Positions 1-7,231 of a DNA stretch of 17,106 nt are shown here, one piece after another. Numbering within the stretch: position 1 is the first letter of the stretch; each line of letters opens with the position of its first letter. Made by a program: the position numbers and the translations under genes. Below the pieces are notes generated by a model that searched no databases, had not been told where the DNA came from, and saw only the letters and a program-made list of their open reading frames with translations. Origin of the DNA: Rhodovulum sulfidophilum (GTDB lineage Bacteria > Pseudomonadota > Alphaproteobacteria > Rhodobacterales > Rhodobacteraceae); the NCBI GenBank assembly GCA_003241785.1, contig QFPW01000037.1:1-17106 (forward strand), written 5' to 3'.

Positions 1-99
1 AGAACGGAGCACTCGATCATCTCAATGGCTGATCACCAGACCGCGAAACTGGGGAATTTTGCGCGCCCCAAAATGGGGAGATTCCGAGGGCCGTTGACA
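1..99 (+). mobile_element. Insertion-sequence terminus, probably IS21-like (partial)
   Basis: The recognisable trbF homology starts abruptly at base 100, and the 99 bases before it do not resemble trbF. They carry two imperfect tandem copies of a motif with a 24-bp period: AAACTGGGGAATTTT at 46-60 and AAAATGGGGAGATTCC at 70-85. The stretch ends in GTTGACA at 93-99. Repeated subterminal motifs next to a CA-3' tip are typical of IS21-family (istA/istB) ends, which have TG...CA termini. From memory, similar TGGGGAATTTT repeats followed by TTGACA occur downstream of istB in several IS21-like elements. The transposase genes would lie left of the window. A short frame closing with TGA at 30-32 could be the end of an IS gene, but it is too short to identify. 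The family assignment is an inference; the junction itself is directly visible. Confidence 0.6.
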
Positions 100-399
100 A
101 CCACCGATCGCGGCGCGGGCGCGCTCAACGACTACGCCCGCACCAACGATCCCTTCACCAAGGTCGGCAAGCAGCAGATCGCCGTGGACGTCTCCAGCGT
201 CATCCGCGCTTCGCCAGACAGTTTCCGCGTCGCCTGGACGGAACGGCATTTCGAGAACGGCCAGCTTTCCGGCACGGAGCGCTGGACCGCGATCCTGACT
301 ATTGCCGTTCAGCCGCCGCGCGACGCGGAACGGCTGAAAGCCAATCCGCTCGGTATCTATGTCAACGCCATCAACTGGTCGCGGGAGATGGGCCAATGA
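100..399 (+). pseudogene. trbF: trbF, 5'-truncated (VirB8-like mating-pair-formation protein)
   Basis: The frame encodes the C-terminal ~99 residues of TrbF, the VirB8-like inner-membrane and periplasmic component of Trb-type conjugative type IV secretion systems. The match starts at T-T-D-R-G-A and runs through VSSVIRASPDSFRVAWTER, ERWTAILTI and NPLGIYVNAINWSRE, all familiar from alphaproteobacterial TrbF. The family is usually about 220-240 residues, so the cytoplasmic N-terminus, the transmembrane helix and the first half of the periplasmic domain are missing. The missing part is replaced by the IS-like end at 1-99. A 124-codon open frame still exists from an ATG at 25, but its first 25 codons come from the IS terminus and offer no membrane anchor. 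The stop overlaps the trbG start (ATGA), as in an intact trb operon. The missing half may lie on the far side of the IS, outside the window. Confidence 0.8.
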
Positions 400-1355
400 A
401 TCGCGCAATCCGCAAACCCGCAATCGCGGCTGCGATGCTCTCGGCGACCATGCTCGCCGGCTGCGCCTCCACAAAGCCGCCGCAGATCAGCTACGACAAT
501 AGCGTGCCGCCGCTGCCGGCCATTCCCGCAGCGGTGACGGACGAGCGGCTGAAGCCGCTGCATGTTCCTCCGGCCTGGACCGTGGCGCGTGGCGGCCAGA
601 CCGCCAGCACCGCGACCGGCCGCGTCGAGAACGCCAATGCCGCCGCCCGCGTGCAGCCGCGCCGCGAAGGCTACTTCAACGCCATTCAGGTCTATCCGTG
701 GTCGGAAGGCGCGCTCTATCAGGTCTATGCCGCACCGGGCCAGATTACGAATATCGCGCTCGAACCGGGCGAGAGCCTGACAGGCGCAGGCCCGATCGCC
801 GCGGGCGACACCGCGCGCTGGATCATCGGCGACACCGAATCCGGCTCCGGCGTCGCCCGCCGCGTCCATGTGCTGGTGAAGCCGACGCGCGCCGACATTA
901 CCACGAACCTCGTCATCACTACCGACCGGCGCACCTACATGGTCGAGCTGCGCTCCGGCGAGAAGCCTTACATGCCCGCTGTCGCCTGGGCCTATCCGCA
1001 GCCGGCAAGCGGCGGGCGGCAGGCCACCCCGGCAACGCCGGTCATTCCGGCTGTCGCGGCGCGCAACTATCGCTATGGCCTGACCGGCAGCAGCAATCCT
1101 CCCTGGAAGCCGGTCGCCGTCTATGACGACGGCCGCCGCGTCTATGTCGAATTCCCGCGTGGCATCGTCCAAGGCGAAATGCCGCCGATCTTCGTGATCG
1201 GCCCCGAGGGCGAGGCGCAGATCGCCAATACCCGCATCTACCGACACATCCTGATCGTCGATCGCCTGTTCGGCGCGGCCGAGCTGCGCCTTGGCGCGGG
1301 CGATCGCCAGCAGACCGTCAGGATCGTTCGCACCGATGGGAGGCCGCAGTCATGA
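396..1355 (+). CDS. trbG: TrbG, VirB9-like conjugal transfer lipoprotein
   Basis: TrbG is the VirB9/CagX-family component of the type IV secretion core complex. It sits in the periplasm and outer membrane with TrbI (VirB10). The protein has 319 residues, normal for the family. It opens with a charged N-terminus, a hydrophobic stretch and a lipobox L-A-G-C with Cys23, so it is probably a lipoprotein cut by signal peptidase II. A proline- and alanine-rich linker follows to about residue 90. The VirB9/CagX domain then covers roughly residues 95-315, including VELRSGEKPYMPAVAWAYP and a C-terminal lobe with YRYGLTGSSNPPWKP and IYRHILIVDRLF. The ATG at 396 overlaps the trbF stop and has GGGAG at 383-387 with an 8-nt spacer, which fixes the start. 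It is co-transcribed with trbI, and its stop overlaps that gene's start. No damage is visible. Confidence 0.93.
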   Translation: MNRAIRKPAIAAAMLSATMLAGCASTKPPQISYDNSVPPLPAIPAAVTDERLKPLHVPPAWTVARGGQTASTATGRVENANAAARVQPRREGYFNAIQVYPWSEGALYQVYAAPGQITNIALEPGESLTGAGPIAAGDTARWIIGDTESGSGVARRVHVLVKPTRADITTNLVITTDRRTYMVELRSGEKPYMPAVAWAYPQPASGGRQATPATPVIPAVAARNYRYGLTGSSNPPWKPVAVYDDGRRVYVEFPRGIVQGEMPPIFVIGPEGEAQIANTRIYRHILIVDRLFGAAELRLGAGDRQQTVRIVRTDGRPQS

Positions 1356-2497
1356 GCGAAGCCGAATCCAATGCCGCTCCGATGCGCCTGCGCGCCGAGG
1401 CACCCCGCGTCACACGGCTGTCTCGCAAGATGCTCGCCAGCGTCGCAGCCGTCGCCCTCGTCGGCATCGGTGGCGCTCTGATCTATGCGCTTCAGACGCG
1501 CACAGGCGGCGATGGCGGGGAAGAACTCTATTCCACCGCCAACCGGCAAACCGCCGACGGTCTCGCTGGTCTGCCCCGCGACTACACCGGCCCCATCCTC
1601 GGGCCGGCGCTGCCGGGCGATCTCGGCGGCCCGATCCTGTCCGCGCAGAACGCCGGCCAACCCGTTGCGCCTCCCGTCGTTCCGACGCCGGGCATCGACG
1701 AGGCGGAGCAACGCCGCCGCGCCGAGGAAGAGGCCGCGCGCCTCAGCACCGTCTTCTTCCAGTCCCGCCAGGGATCAACGGCAGCAGCCACGCCGGGAGC
1801 CATGCCCGGCCTTGCAGGGTTCGACCCCGGCAACGCCGCGGCGGGGCAATCAACCGCTCAGGACAGGCAGCTTGCCTTCCTCAATGCGGCGGCCGACCGG
1901 CGCACCGTGACGCCCGATCGCGTGACGCTGCCGGCATCGCCATTCGTGCTTCAGGCCGGCGCGGTCATCTCGGCCGCGCTCATCACCGGCATCCGTTCCG
2001 ATCTTCCCGGCCAGATCACGGCTCAGGTCACGGAGAACATCTATGACAGCCCGACGGGCAGCATTCTGCTTGTGCCGCAGGGAACGCGGCTGATCGGCCA
2101 GTACGACAACAGCGTCCAGTTCGGACAGCGCCGTGTGCTGCTCGTCTGGAATCGCCTCATTATGCCGAATGGCCGCTCGATCGTTCTCGAGCGCCAGCCG
2201 GGCGCGGACACTCAAGGCTATGCCGGCCTGGAGGATGGTGTCGATTATCATTGGTGGGATCTCGCCAAGGCCGCCGCGCTGTCGACCTTGCTCGGCGTCG
2301 GCGCGGAACTCGCCACCGACGACAATGATCGCCTGATCCGCGCCATCCGCGACGGTGCTCAGGACACGGTCAATCAGGCCGGTCAACAGATCGTCCAGCG
2401 CCAGTTGCAGGTTGCCCCGACACTGACCATCCGGCCGGGTTTCCCGGTGCGCGTCATCGTCACCAAGGATTTGGTGGTCGAACCCTACAGGAGCTGA
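1352..2497 (+). CDS. trbI: TrbI, VirB10-like conjugal transfer protein
   Basis: TrbI is the VirB10 homologue that spans the envelope and couples inner-membrane energy to the outer-membrane pore of the mating apparatus. The 381-residue protein shows the expected order. A short cytoplasmic N-terminus comes first, then one transmembrane helix at about 28-47 (MLASVAAVALVGIGGALIYA). A flexible Pro/Ala/Gly linker with a charged helix (EAEQRRRAEEEAARL, 117-131) follows. The TrbI/VirB10 periplasmic domain lies at about 185-372 with VPQGTRLIGQYDN and VDYHWWDLAKAAALSTLLGVGAEL, the latter probably including the outer-membrane antenna helix. The start has GGGAGG at 1338-1343 with an 8-nt spacer and overlaps the trbG stop as ATGA. 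Length and motifs are complete, so this component seems functional although trbF upstream is broken. Confidence 0.94.
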   Translation: MSEAESNAAPMRLRAEAPRVTRLSRKMLASVAAVALVGIGGALIYALQTRTGGDGGEELYSTANRQTADGLAGLPRDYTGPILGPALPGDLGGPILSAQNAGQPVAPPVVPTPGIDEAEQRRRAEEEAARLSTVFFQSRQGSTAAATPGAMPGLAGFDPGNAAAGQSTAQDRQLAFLNAAADRRTVTPDRVTLPASPFVLQAGAVISAALITGIRSDLPGQITAQVTENIYDSPTGSILLVPQGTRLIGQYDNSVQFGQRRVLLVWNRLIMPNGRSIVLERQPGADTQGYAGLEDGVDYHWWDLAKAAALSTLLGVGAELATDDNDRLIRAIRDGAQDTVNQAGQQIVQRQLQVAPTLTIRPGFPVRVIVTKDLVVEPYRS

Positions 2498-2499
2498 CC

Positions 2500-2715
2500 A
2501 TGACCAAGCTGAAACTCGGCCCCATCGCCGACGACAAACCCGTCAAGATCACGGTGGAGCTGCCCGCTGCCCTCCATCGTGACCTCGCCGAATATGGCCG
2601 TATCCTCGCTGATGGCGCCACGCCGATTGAGCCGGCCAAGCTCATCGTGCCGATGCTCGAACGCTTCGTCTCGACCGACCGCGGCTTCGCCAAGGCCCGA
2701 CGCACAACGGGCTGA
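2500..2715 (+). CDS. DUF2274 family small protein of the trb operon
   Basis: This 71-residue protein starts with MTKLKLGPIADDKPVKITVELP and matches the DUF2274 pattern: a short beta-strand lead, then L-P-A-A-L-H-R-D-L and a helical segment ending near L-E-R-F-V. The family is commonly encoded directly after trbI in alpha- and betaproteobacterial integrative elements, and its biochemical role is not established. The composition resembles a ribbon-helix-helix fold, which could point to DNA binding or operon autoregulation, but this is inference. The ATG lies 2 nt after the trbI stop and has AGGAG at 2489-2493 with a 6-nt spacer. No signal peptide or membrane segment is present, so it should be cytoplasmic. 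It is the last gene of the trb operon here and is followed by a hairpin. Confidence 0.85.
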   Translation: MTKLKLGPIADDKPVKITVELPAALHRDLAEYGRILADGATPIEPAKLIVPMLERFVSTDRGFAKARRTTG

Positions 2716-2738
2716 CCGCTTCTATCGGTAATGTCTTC

Positions 2739-2781
2739 AGGGGCGTTAAGCGCCGCATCTTTTGTGGCGATTTACGCCCCT
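2739..2781 (+). terminator. Inverted repeat after the trb operon, probable terminator or regulatory hairpin
   Basis: Two 18-nt arms, starting AGGGGCGT at 2739 and ending ACGCCCCT at 2781, can pair at about 15 of 18 positions plus one G-U. The loop is 7 nt (ATCTTTT). The repeat starts 24 nt after the DUF2274 stop, where a terminator of the trb transcript is expected. There is no run of T after the stem (ATTTACTG follows), so it is not a textbook intrinsic terminator. It could instead protect the mRNA 3' end or bind a regulator. Confidence 0.5.
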
Positions 2782-2867
2782 ATTTACTGCATTGTAGGGA
2801 ATGTCGGATTGGGCGGGGTGCCGCCAGCACGTCAGCGTGAATCCGGCACGCTACCGGCCGGCGATCT

Positions 2868-2885
2868 TTCGCCATGGTTCGCCAT
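2868..2885. repeat. Short direct repeat TTCGCCAT x2 upstream of alpA
   Basis: TTCGCCAT occurs at 2868-2875 and again at 2878-2885, one helical turn (10 bp) apart. It lies about 100 bp upstream of the alpA-like start. An overlapping small dyad, GGCGA (2860-2864) and TCGCC (2869-2873), surrounds the first copy. Spacing by one turn is compatible with side-by-side protein binding, so this is a candidate operator in the alpA promoter region. The rest of the 2716-2986 gap holds the hairpin at 2739-2781, this repeat and a possible short leader frame; I see no further gene in it. Confidence 0.3.
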
Positions 2886-2942
2886 ACGCCGGGAATGAAG
2901 CCAAGTCGCTGGCCCGGCCGAGTTCAACGAACGAGGTTTGGC

Positions 2943-2990
2943 ATGAACAGATTGAATGGCGGGATCGCACGCGGCAGGGCTAAATCATGA
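2943..2990 (+). other. Possible 15-codon leader ORF coupled to alpA
   Basis: An ATG at 2943, with GAGG at 2933-2936 and a 6-nt spacer, opens a 15-codon frame (MNRLNGGIARGRAKS). It closes with TGA at 2988-2990, so its stop overlaps the alpA start at 2987 as ATGA. The alpA start itself has only a weak Shine-Dalgarno sequence. A leader that supplies ribosomes by translational coupling would explain this. The frame is too short to be sure it is translated. Confidence 0.3.
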
Positions 2991-3259
2991 GCCAGTCGCC
3001 GCCCCCTCTCAGCAAGCGCACCATCCGCAGGGACCAGCTTCGCGAGATCGTCCCCCTGGCCGACACCACCATCTACGACATGGAGCAGCGCGGCGAGTTT
3101 CCGCAGCGCTTCTACCTGACCTCTCGGACGGTCGTGTGGGATCTCGCCGAAGTGGAGGCTTGGCTCGAAGAACGACGCCGAGCCTCCAGAGCGAATACGG
3201 CCAAGCGTGCGCCGGCACCCGACGTCACGCTCAGGAAGACCCGTCCGGTCAAAGGCTAG
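2987..3259 (+). CDS. AlpA-family DNA-binding regulator / putative excisionase
   Basis: This 90-residue protein has the AlpA/MerR-like winged-helix pattern of phage and island regulators. The core D-Q-L-R-E-I-V-P-L-A-D-T-T-I-Y-D-M-E-Q-R lies at about residues 16-35 and is followed by G-E-F-P-Q-R-F at about 36-42 and R-T-V-V-W-D-L-A-E-V-E-A-W-L at 47-60. A basic C-terminal tail carries Arg and Lys to the end. Related proteins, such as AlpA of CP4-57, act as transcription activators of integrase genes or as recombination directionality factors that drive excision. An in-frame TAA at 2981-2983 rules out an upstream start, and ATG 2987 is the first available. Its 3' end overlaps the convergent integrase gene by 11 bp, which supports a linked role. 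The exact role, Xis or regulator, cannot be decided from sequence alone. Confidence 0.85.
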   Translation: MSQSPPPLSKRTIRRDQLREIVPLADTTIYDMEQRGEFPQRFYLTSRTVVWDLAEVEAWLEERRRASRANTAKRAPAPDVTLRKTRPVKG

Positions 3260-4505
3260 GCTCCGGGGCTAGGAGGTCCATGGAAGCCGGATAGAGCGTC
3301 GGGGTGTATTTCTGGCCGCTCACCCATGCGTCAATCAGATTGCCCCATTCCTGCATCATGTGCCGGCGCTGGTGCTCATACTCGGCCTTGTTATAGACGC
3401 CGCGCGAAGAACGCCCGTCCTCGTGCGCCAGGCACTTCTCGATCCAGTCGCTGTTGAAACCCAGCTCGTTGAGCAGCGTCGATCCCGTACGGCGAAGATC
3501 ATGCACGGTGAACGGCTCCAACGGCAGTCCCGCCTTCTTGGCTTGTACGACGACCGCCGTGGTGACGCGGTTGAAGGTCGCGCGCGACATCGGCGCATCA
3601 GCGTCGTAGCGCGAGGGCAGCAGGTAGCGCGAATTGCCCGCACAGGTCTTGAGCGCAACGAGGATGTCGAGCGACTGTTCGCACAGATAGACGTTGTGCG
3701 GCTTGGAGCGCTTCATCCGCTCCTTCGGGATCGACCACACCGCATTCTCGAAGTCGACCTCATCCCACACCGCGTCCTGCAACTCGCTCTTGCGGACCAT
3801 CGTGAGCAGGATCAGCTTCAGACCTAGCCGAATTGTGGGCAGCGTCGCCACATGCTCTAGCTGGCCGAGCATAACTCGAATTTCAGCGGGCGAAAGCGAG
3901 CGGTCCTTGGGAACGAATGTCGCGATCGACGCCGGCCCGACCTCTTCGGCGGGGTTCGGCACCTTCTCCCCGTGCAGCTTCGCGAAGGCGAAGACCAGCT
4001 TCACAATGTCCCGGACATGGACCGCCGTGGCCGGCGCTCCCCGCTTCTTCACTTTGTCGCACATCGCCCGAAGATCTTCGGGCGTGATTTCCGTCAGCAA
4101 CCGATTGCGGAACGTCGGCAGGATATCGCGCTCGTAGATCGAGCGACGCATCGCGCGGGTGCTGTCGGCCATCCGGTGCTCTTGCAGCCAGCGTTCGGCA
4201 AACTCGCTGAAGCTCTTGGCTTCCTTGATGCGACGCTTTTCGCGCTGCTTCTCCTGGGCGGGCGACCGTCCTTCCTGAATTGCGCGCTGCGCGTCGATCA
4301 GCTTCTCCCGCGCACGCGCAAGTGACAGGCCGGCAGCCCCATAGCGGCCGAGGGTCAAGGTCTCGCGCCGGCCGTTCATACGGTAGTCGTAACGAAACAC
4401 GATCGACCCCGCCGGCTGCACGACGACATACATACCGTCACGATCCGCGACCTTGTATAATTTATCCTTTGGTTTCAGCGCTTTGATAGCGGCGTCCGTC
4501 AGCAT
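3249..4505 (-). CDS. int: Site-specific tyrosine integrase, DUF4102 / P4-type
   Basis: This recombinase inserts and excises the element at the guaA attachment site. The N-terminal Arm-DNA-binding domain (DUF4102), with IKALKPKDKLYKVADRDGMYV and RRETLTLGRYG, covers about residues 1-85. A SAM-like core-binding domain lies at about 95-185, and the catalytic domain at about 200-385. The visible catalytic set is complete: Arg238 (TMVRKSEL), Lys265 (ERMKR), His335 and Arg338 (HDLRR), His361 (CLAHED) and nucleophile Tyr371 (GVYNKAEY). A longer reading from a TTG at 4517 exists, but the ATG at 4505 is preceded by GGAGGG (4510-4515) and matches the usual family start, giving 418 residues. The gene points away from guaA and converges on alpA. 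The protein looks intact and active. Numerous ATACCGTCA copies just upstream are its likely arm-type binding sites. Confidence 0.95.
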   Translation of the reverse strand: MLTDAAIKALKPKDKLYKVADRDGMYVVVQPAGSIVFRYDYRMNGRRETLTLGRYGAAGLSLARAREKLIDAQRAIQEGRSPAQEKQREKRRIKEAKSFSEFAERWLQEHRMADSTRAMRRSIYERDILPTFRNRLLTEITPEDLRAMCDKVKKRGAPATAVHVRDIVKLVFAFAKLHGEKVPNPAEEVGPASIATFVPKDRSLSPAEIRVMLGQLEHVATLPTIRLGLKLILLTMVRKSELQDAVWDEVDFENAVWSIPKERMKRSKPHNVYLCEQSLDILVALKTCAGNSRYLLPSRYDADAPMSRATFNRVTTAVVVQAKKAGLPLEPFTVHDLRRTGSTLLNELGFNSDWIEKCLAHEDGRSSRGVYNKAEYEHQRRHMMQEWGNLIDAWVSGQKYTPTLYPASMDLLAPEPSL

Positions 4506-4558
4506 TGAGCCCTCCAAAAACGTTCAAAAAACGCGAGAGAGCCACCCGATATACCGTC

Positions 4559-4574
4559 AGGCCGAAATCGGCCT
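4559..4574. promoter_or_regulatory. 16-bp dyad AGGCCGA-AA-TCGGCCT upstream of int
   Basis: Two perfect 7-bp arms (4559-4565 and 4568-4574) flank a 2-bp centre. The left arm shares its first base with the ATACCGTCA copy at 4551-4559. It lies 54 bp upstream of the integrase ATG, in its 5' untranslated or promoter region. The 2-bp spacer suits a dimeric protein operator more than an RNA hairpin. Which regulator binds is unknown; the AlpA-like protein of the element is one possibility. Confidence 0.45.
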
Positions 4575-4599
4575 CCATGAACTGCATTTTTCCTTTTAT

Positions 4600-4612
4600 T
4601 ATCAAAGGAGTA
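4600..4612 (+). promoter_or_regulatory. IHF-like binding site in the att region
   Basis: TATCAAAGGAGTA matches the IHF consensus WATCAANNNNTTR at all fixed positions but one. It is preceded by a run of T and A (4586-4600), the upstream context that strengthens many IHF sites. IHF bending between arm and core sites is a standard part of attP complexes of this integrase class. The short degenerate consensus means chance occurrence is possible. Confidence 0.35.
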
Positions 4613-4620
4613 ATGCCTAG

Positions 4621-4658
4621 AAAAATACCGTCACAAGCTCTCTAAGCCGTGACGGTAT
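4621..4658 (-). terminator. Inverted ATACCGTCAC pair with T-run: possible terminator upstream of int
   Basis: On the minus strand, ATACCGTCAC (4658-4649) and GTGACGGTAT (4634-4625) form a perfect 10-bp stem. The 14-nt loop can add a small GCT/AGC pairing. The second arm is followed by TTTTT (4625-4621), as in an intrinsic terminator. It would stop transcripts coming from guaA before they enter int, which lies downstream in the same direction. The same arms are two copies of the putative integrase binding repeat, so the site may serve both purposes, or the T-run may be incidental. Confidence 0.4.
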
Positions 4659-4726
4659 ATGCAATTTGCAGATTTCACAAGAGTCGCCATACCGTCAGCT
4701 ATACCGTCAAGCGAGAGGCTCGCCCC

Positions 4727-4745
4727 GCGATAGACGGCGATAGAC
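4727..4745. repeat. Tandem GCGATAGAC repeat
   Basis: GCGATAGAC occurs at 4727-4735 and 4737-4745, with a 10-bp period. It lies between the last ATACCGTCA copy (4709) and the guaA end. It is distinct from the ATACCGTCA family and could be a second protein-binding site, for example for the excisionase; AlpA/Xis-type proteins often bind short in-phase direct repeats. No function is proven. Confidence 0.35.
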
Positions 4746-4824
4746 AGCGGAGCTTTTATTGTTGTTTTTCAGCGGCTTATATAGAGATGCAGCGTAAAAT
4801 CGGCGGCGTTCGGAAGGGCCCGAA

Positions 4825-6396
<1,572 letters not shown>

Positions 6397-6475
6397 GGAC
6401 GGTGATTAATGCGCGTCCCGGCGCCGCGCAAGAGGGCGGCCGGAGTGATGTCGCGCGGCCGCAGGAGCTCCCGGA

Positions 6476-7231
6476 TCAGGCCTGGGGCAGCGGGAAGGAC
6501 TGGGCGATCCGCGCCGCCTCCCGCGCGAGCCAGGCGCGGACGGCGGCGGGGTCCGCGGCGCGGTAGCGCGCGGCGCTGTCGCCGGGGCCGACCTTGACGC
6601 CGAAGCCGCCGAGCGTGGTGGCGGCGCGCATCGCGTCCTCGTCGGTGGTGTCGTCGCCGATCATGACCGGGCGGCGGCCGGCGAAGGGCGGGCGGGCGGC
6701 GAGGCCTTCCAGCGCGCGGCCCTTGTTGGCGACGCCGGGCTTGACCTCGACCACCATATGGCCGGACTGCGCGACATGGCCGGGGGCCGCGGCGGCGGCG
6801 GCCTCGGCGGCCGCGATCAGCGCCGCGCCGGCCCCGGGCGCGGCGCGGTAGTGCAGCGCGAGGATCGGCCCCTTCACCTCGACGCGGGCGCCGGGGAAGG
6901 CGGCGACCTCGGCGCGCAGCCGCGCCAGCATCGCCGGATCGGGATCGGCCGCCGCGGCCGCCGGCGCCGCGCCGGGCGGCGCGATCTCCAGTCCGTGCCC
7001 GCCGGCGCGCCAGAGCCCGCGCGGCGCGCGGGCGTCGAGATCGCGGATGTCGCGGCCGCTGATCAGCACCACGGCGCCCGCGAGCGCCTCCGCCAGGGCT
7101 TCGAGCGCGGCGACCGTCGCGGGATCGAGCCGGACCGCGTCCGGGTCGTCGCGCAACTCGGCGAGCGTGCCGTCGAGATCGAGGAAAAGCGCGTCGCCCG
7201 GATCCAGGCGCAGCGCGGCGAGGTCCGGCAT
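6476..7231 (-). CDS. otsB: Trehalose-6-phosphate phosphatase
   Basis: OtsB dephosphorylates trehalose-6-phosphate to trehalose, a compatible solute. The 251-residue protein is a HAD-superfamily phosphatase. Motif I is LDLDGT with nucleophile Asp18 and Asp20. Motif II lies in VVLISGRD near residue 58, motif III is Lys170 in GVANKGRAL, and motif IV is IGDDTTDED with Asp193/Asp194 and the D-E-D at 197-199. The C2-type cap lies between about 75 and 160 and includes an Ala-rich stretch. Length is normal for the family. A longer open frame reaches 7321, but those residues overlap otsA and lack similarity. The ATG at 7231 overlaps the otsA stop by one base (TGATG) and has GGGGAG upstream. The pair is therefore translationally coupled in the order otsA-otsB. 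Confidence 0.93.
   Translation of the reverse strand: MPDLAALRLDPGDALFLDLDGTLAELRDDPDAVRLDPATVAALEALAEALAGAVVLISGRDIRDLDARAPRGLWRAGGHGLEIAPPGAAPAAAAADPDPAMLARLRAEVAAFPGARVEVKGPILALHYRAAPGAGAALIAAAEAAAAAAPGHVAQSGHMVVEVKPGVANKGRALEGLAARPPFAGRRPVMIGDDTTDEDAMRAATTLGGFGVKVGPGDSAARYRAADPAAVRAWLAREAARIAQSFPLPQA

Larger units (their letters stand above)
4432..4709. repeat. Six ATACCGTCA repeats: candidate integrase arm-type sites
   Basis: The 9-mer ATACCGTCA occurs at 4432-4440, 4551-4559, 4625-4633, 4689-4697 and 4701-4709 on the plus strand, and inverted at 4650-4658. The first copy lies inside the integrase gene (codons 22-25, R-D-G-M) and may be partly coincidental. The other five lie in the non-coding stretch between int and guaA. 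Tyrosine integrases with a DUF4102 arm-binding domain recognise short repeats flanking the crossover site. The density, the mixed orientation and the 12-bp spacing of the last pair fit such sites. I noticed no other exact copy elsewhere in the window, but I did not search exhaustively. Confidence 0.8.
4506..4824. other. Attachment (att) region between int and guaA
   Basis: This 319-bp stretch holds no convincing gene and is more AT-rich than its surroundings. It contains the ATACCGTCA repeats, the 16-bp dyad at 4559-4574, an IHF-like site at 4600-4612, a 10-bp inverted repeat with a T-run at 4621-4658, an 11-bp dyad TGCAATTTGCA at 4660-4670, a hairpin GCGAG-AGG-CTCGC at 4711-4723 and a tandem 9-mer GCGATAGAC at 4727-4735 and 4737-4745. 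Such layered sites are what an integrative element's attP arm and integrase control region would contain. The part from about 4746 to 4824 shows only AT-rich sequence and no further repeat. Confidence 0.7.

Noticed and set aside
357..1247. 296-codon minus-strand frame opposite trbG
   Set aside because: Antisense shadow; trbG has a lipobox, ribosome site and family motifs.
2801..2983. 60-codon frame between the trb operon and alpA
   Set aside because: No ribosome site, no recognisable similarity, and overlaps the repeat-bearing control region; more likely a chance frame.
4506..4517. Integrase start at TTG 4517
   Set aside because: The first four codons would include the GGAGGG ribosome site itself; ATG 4505 is correctly spaced and matches the family start.
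4613..4645. Ten-codon frame MPRKIPSQAL after AAAGGAG in the att region
   Set aside because: The ribosome-site-like sequence is only 2 nt from the ATG, and the bases are better explained as IHF-like and arm-repeat sequence.
4551..4709. ATACCGTCA repeats as a CRISPR-like array
   Set aside because: Repeats are only 9 bp, irregularly spaced and in both orientations; no cas genes are nearby.
4506..4824. A tRNA gene as attachment site
   Set aside because: I found no cloverleaf-like sequence; the junction lies at the guaA terminus instead.
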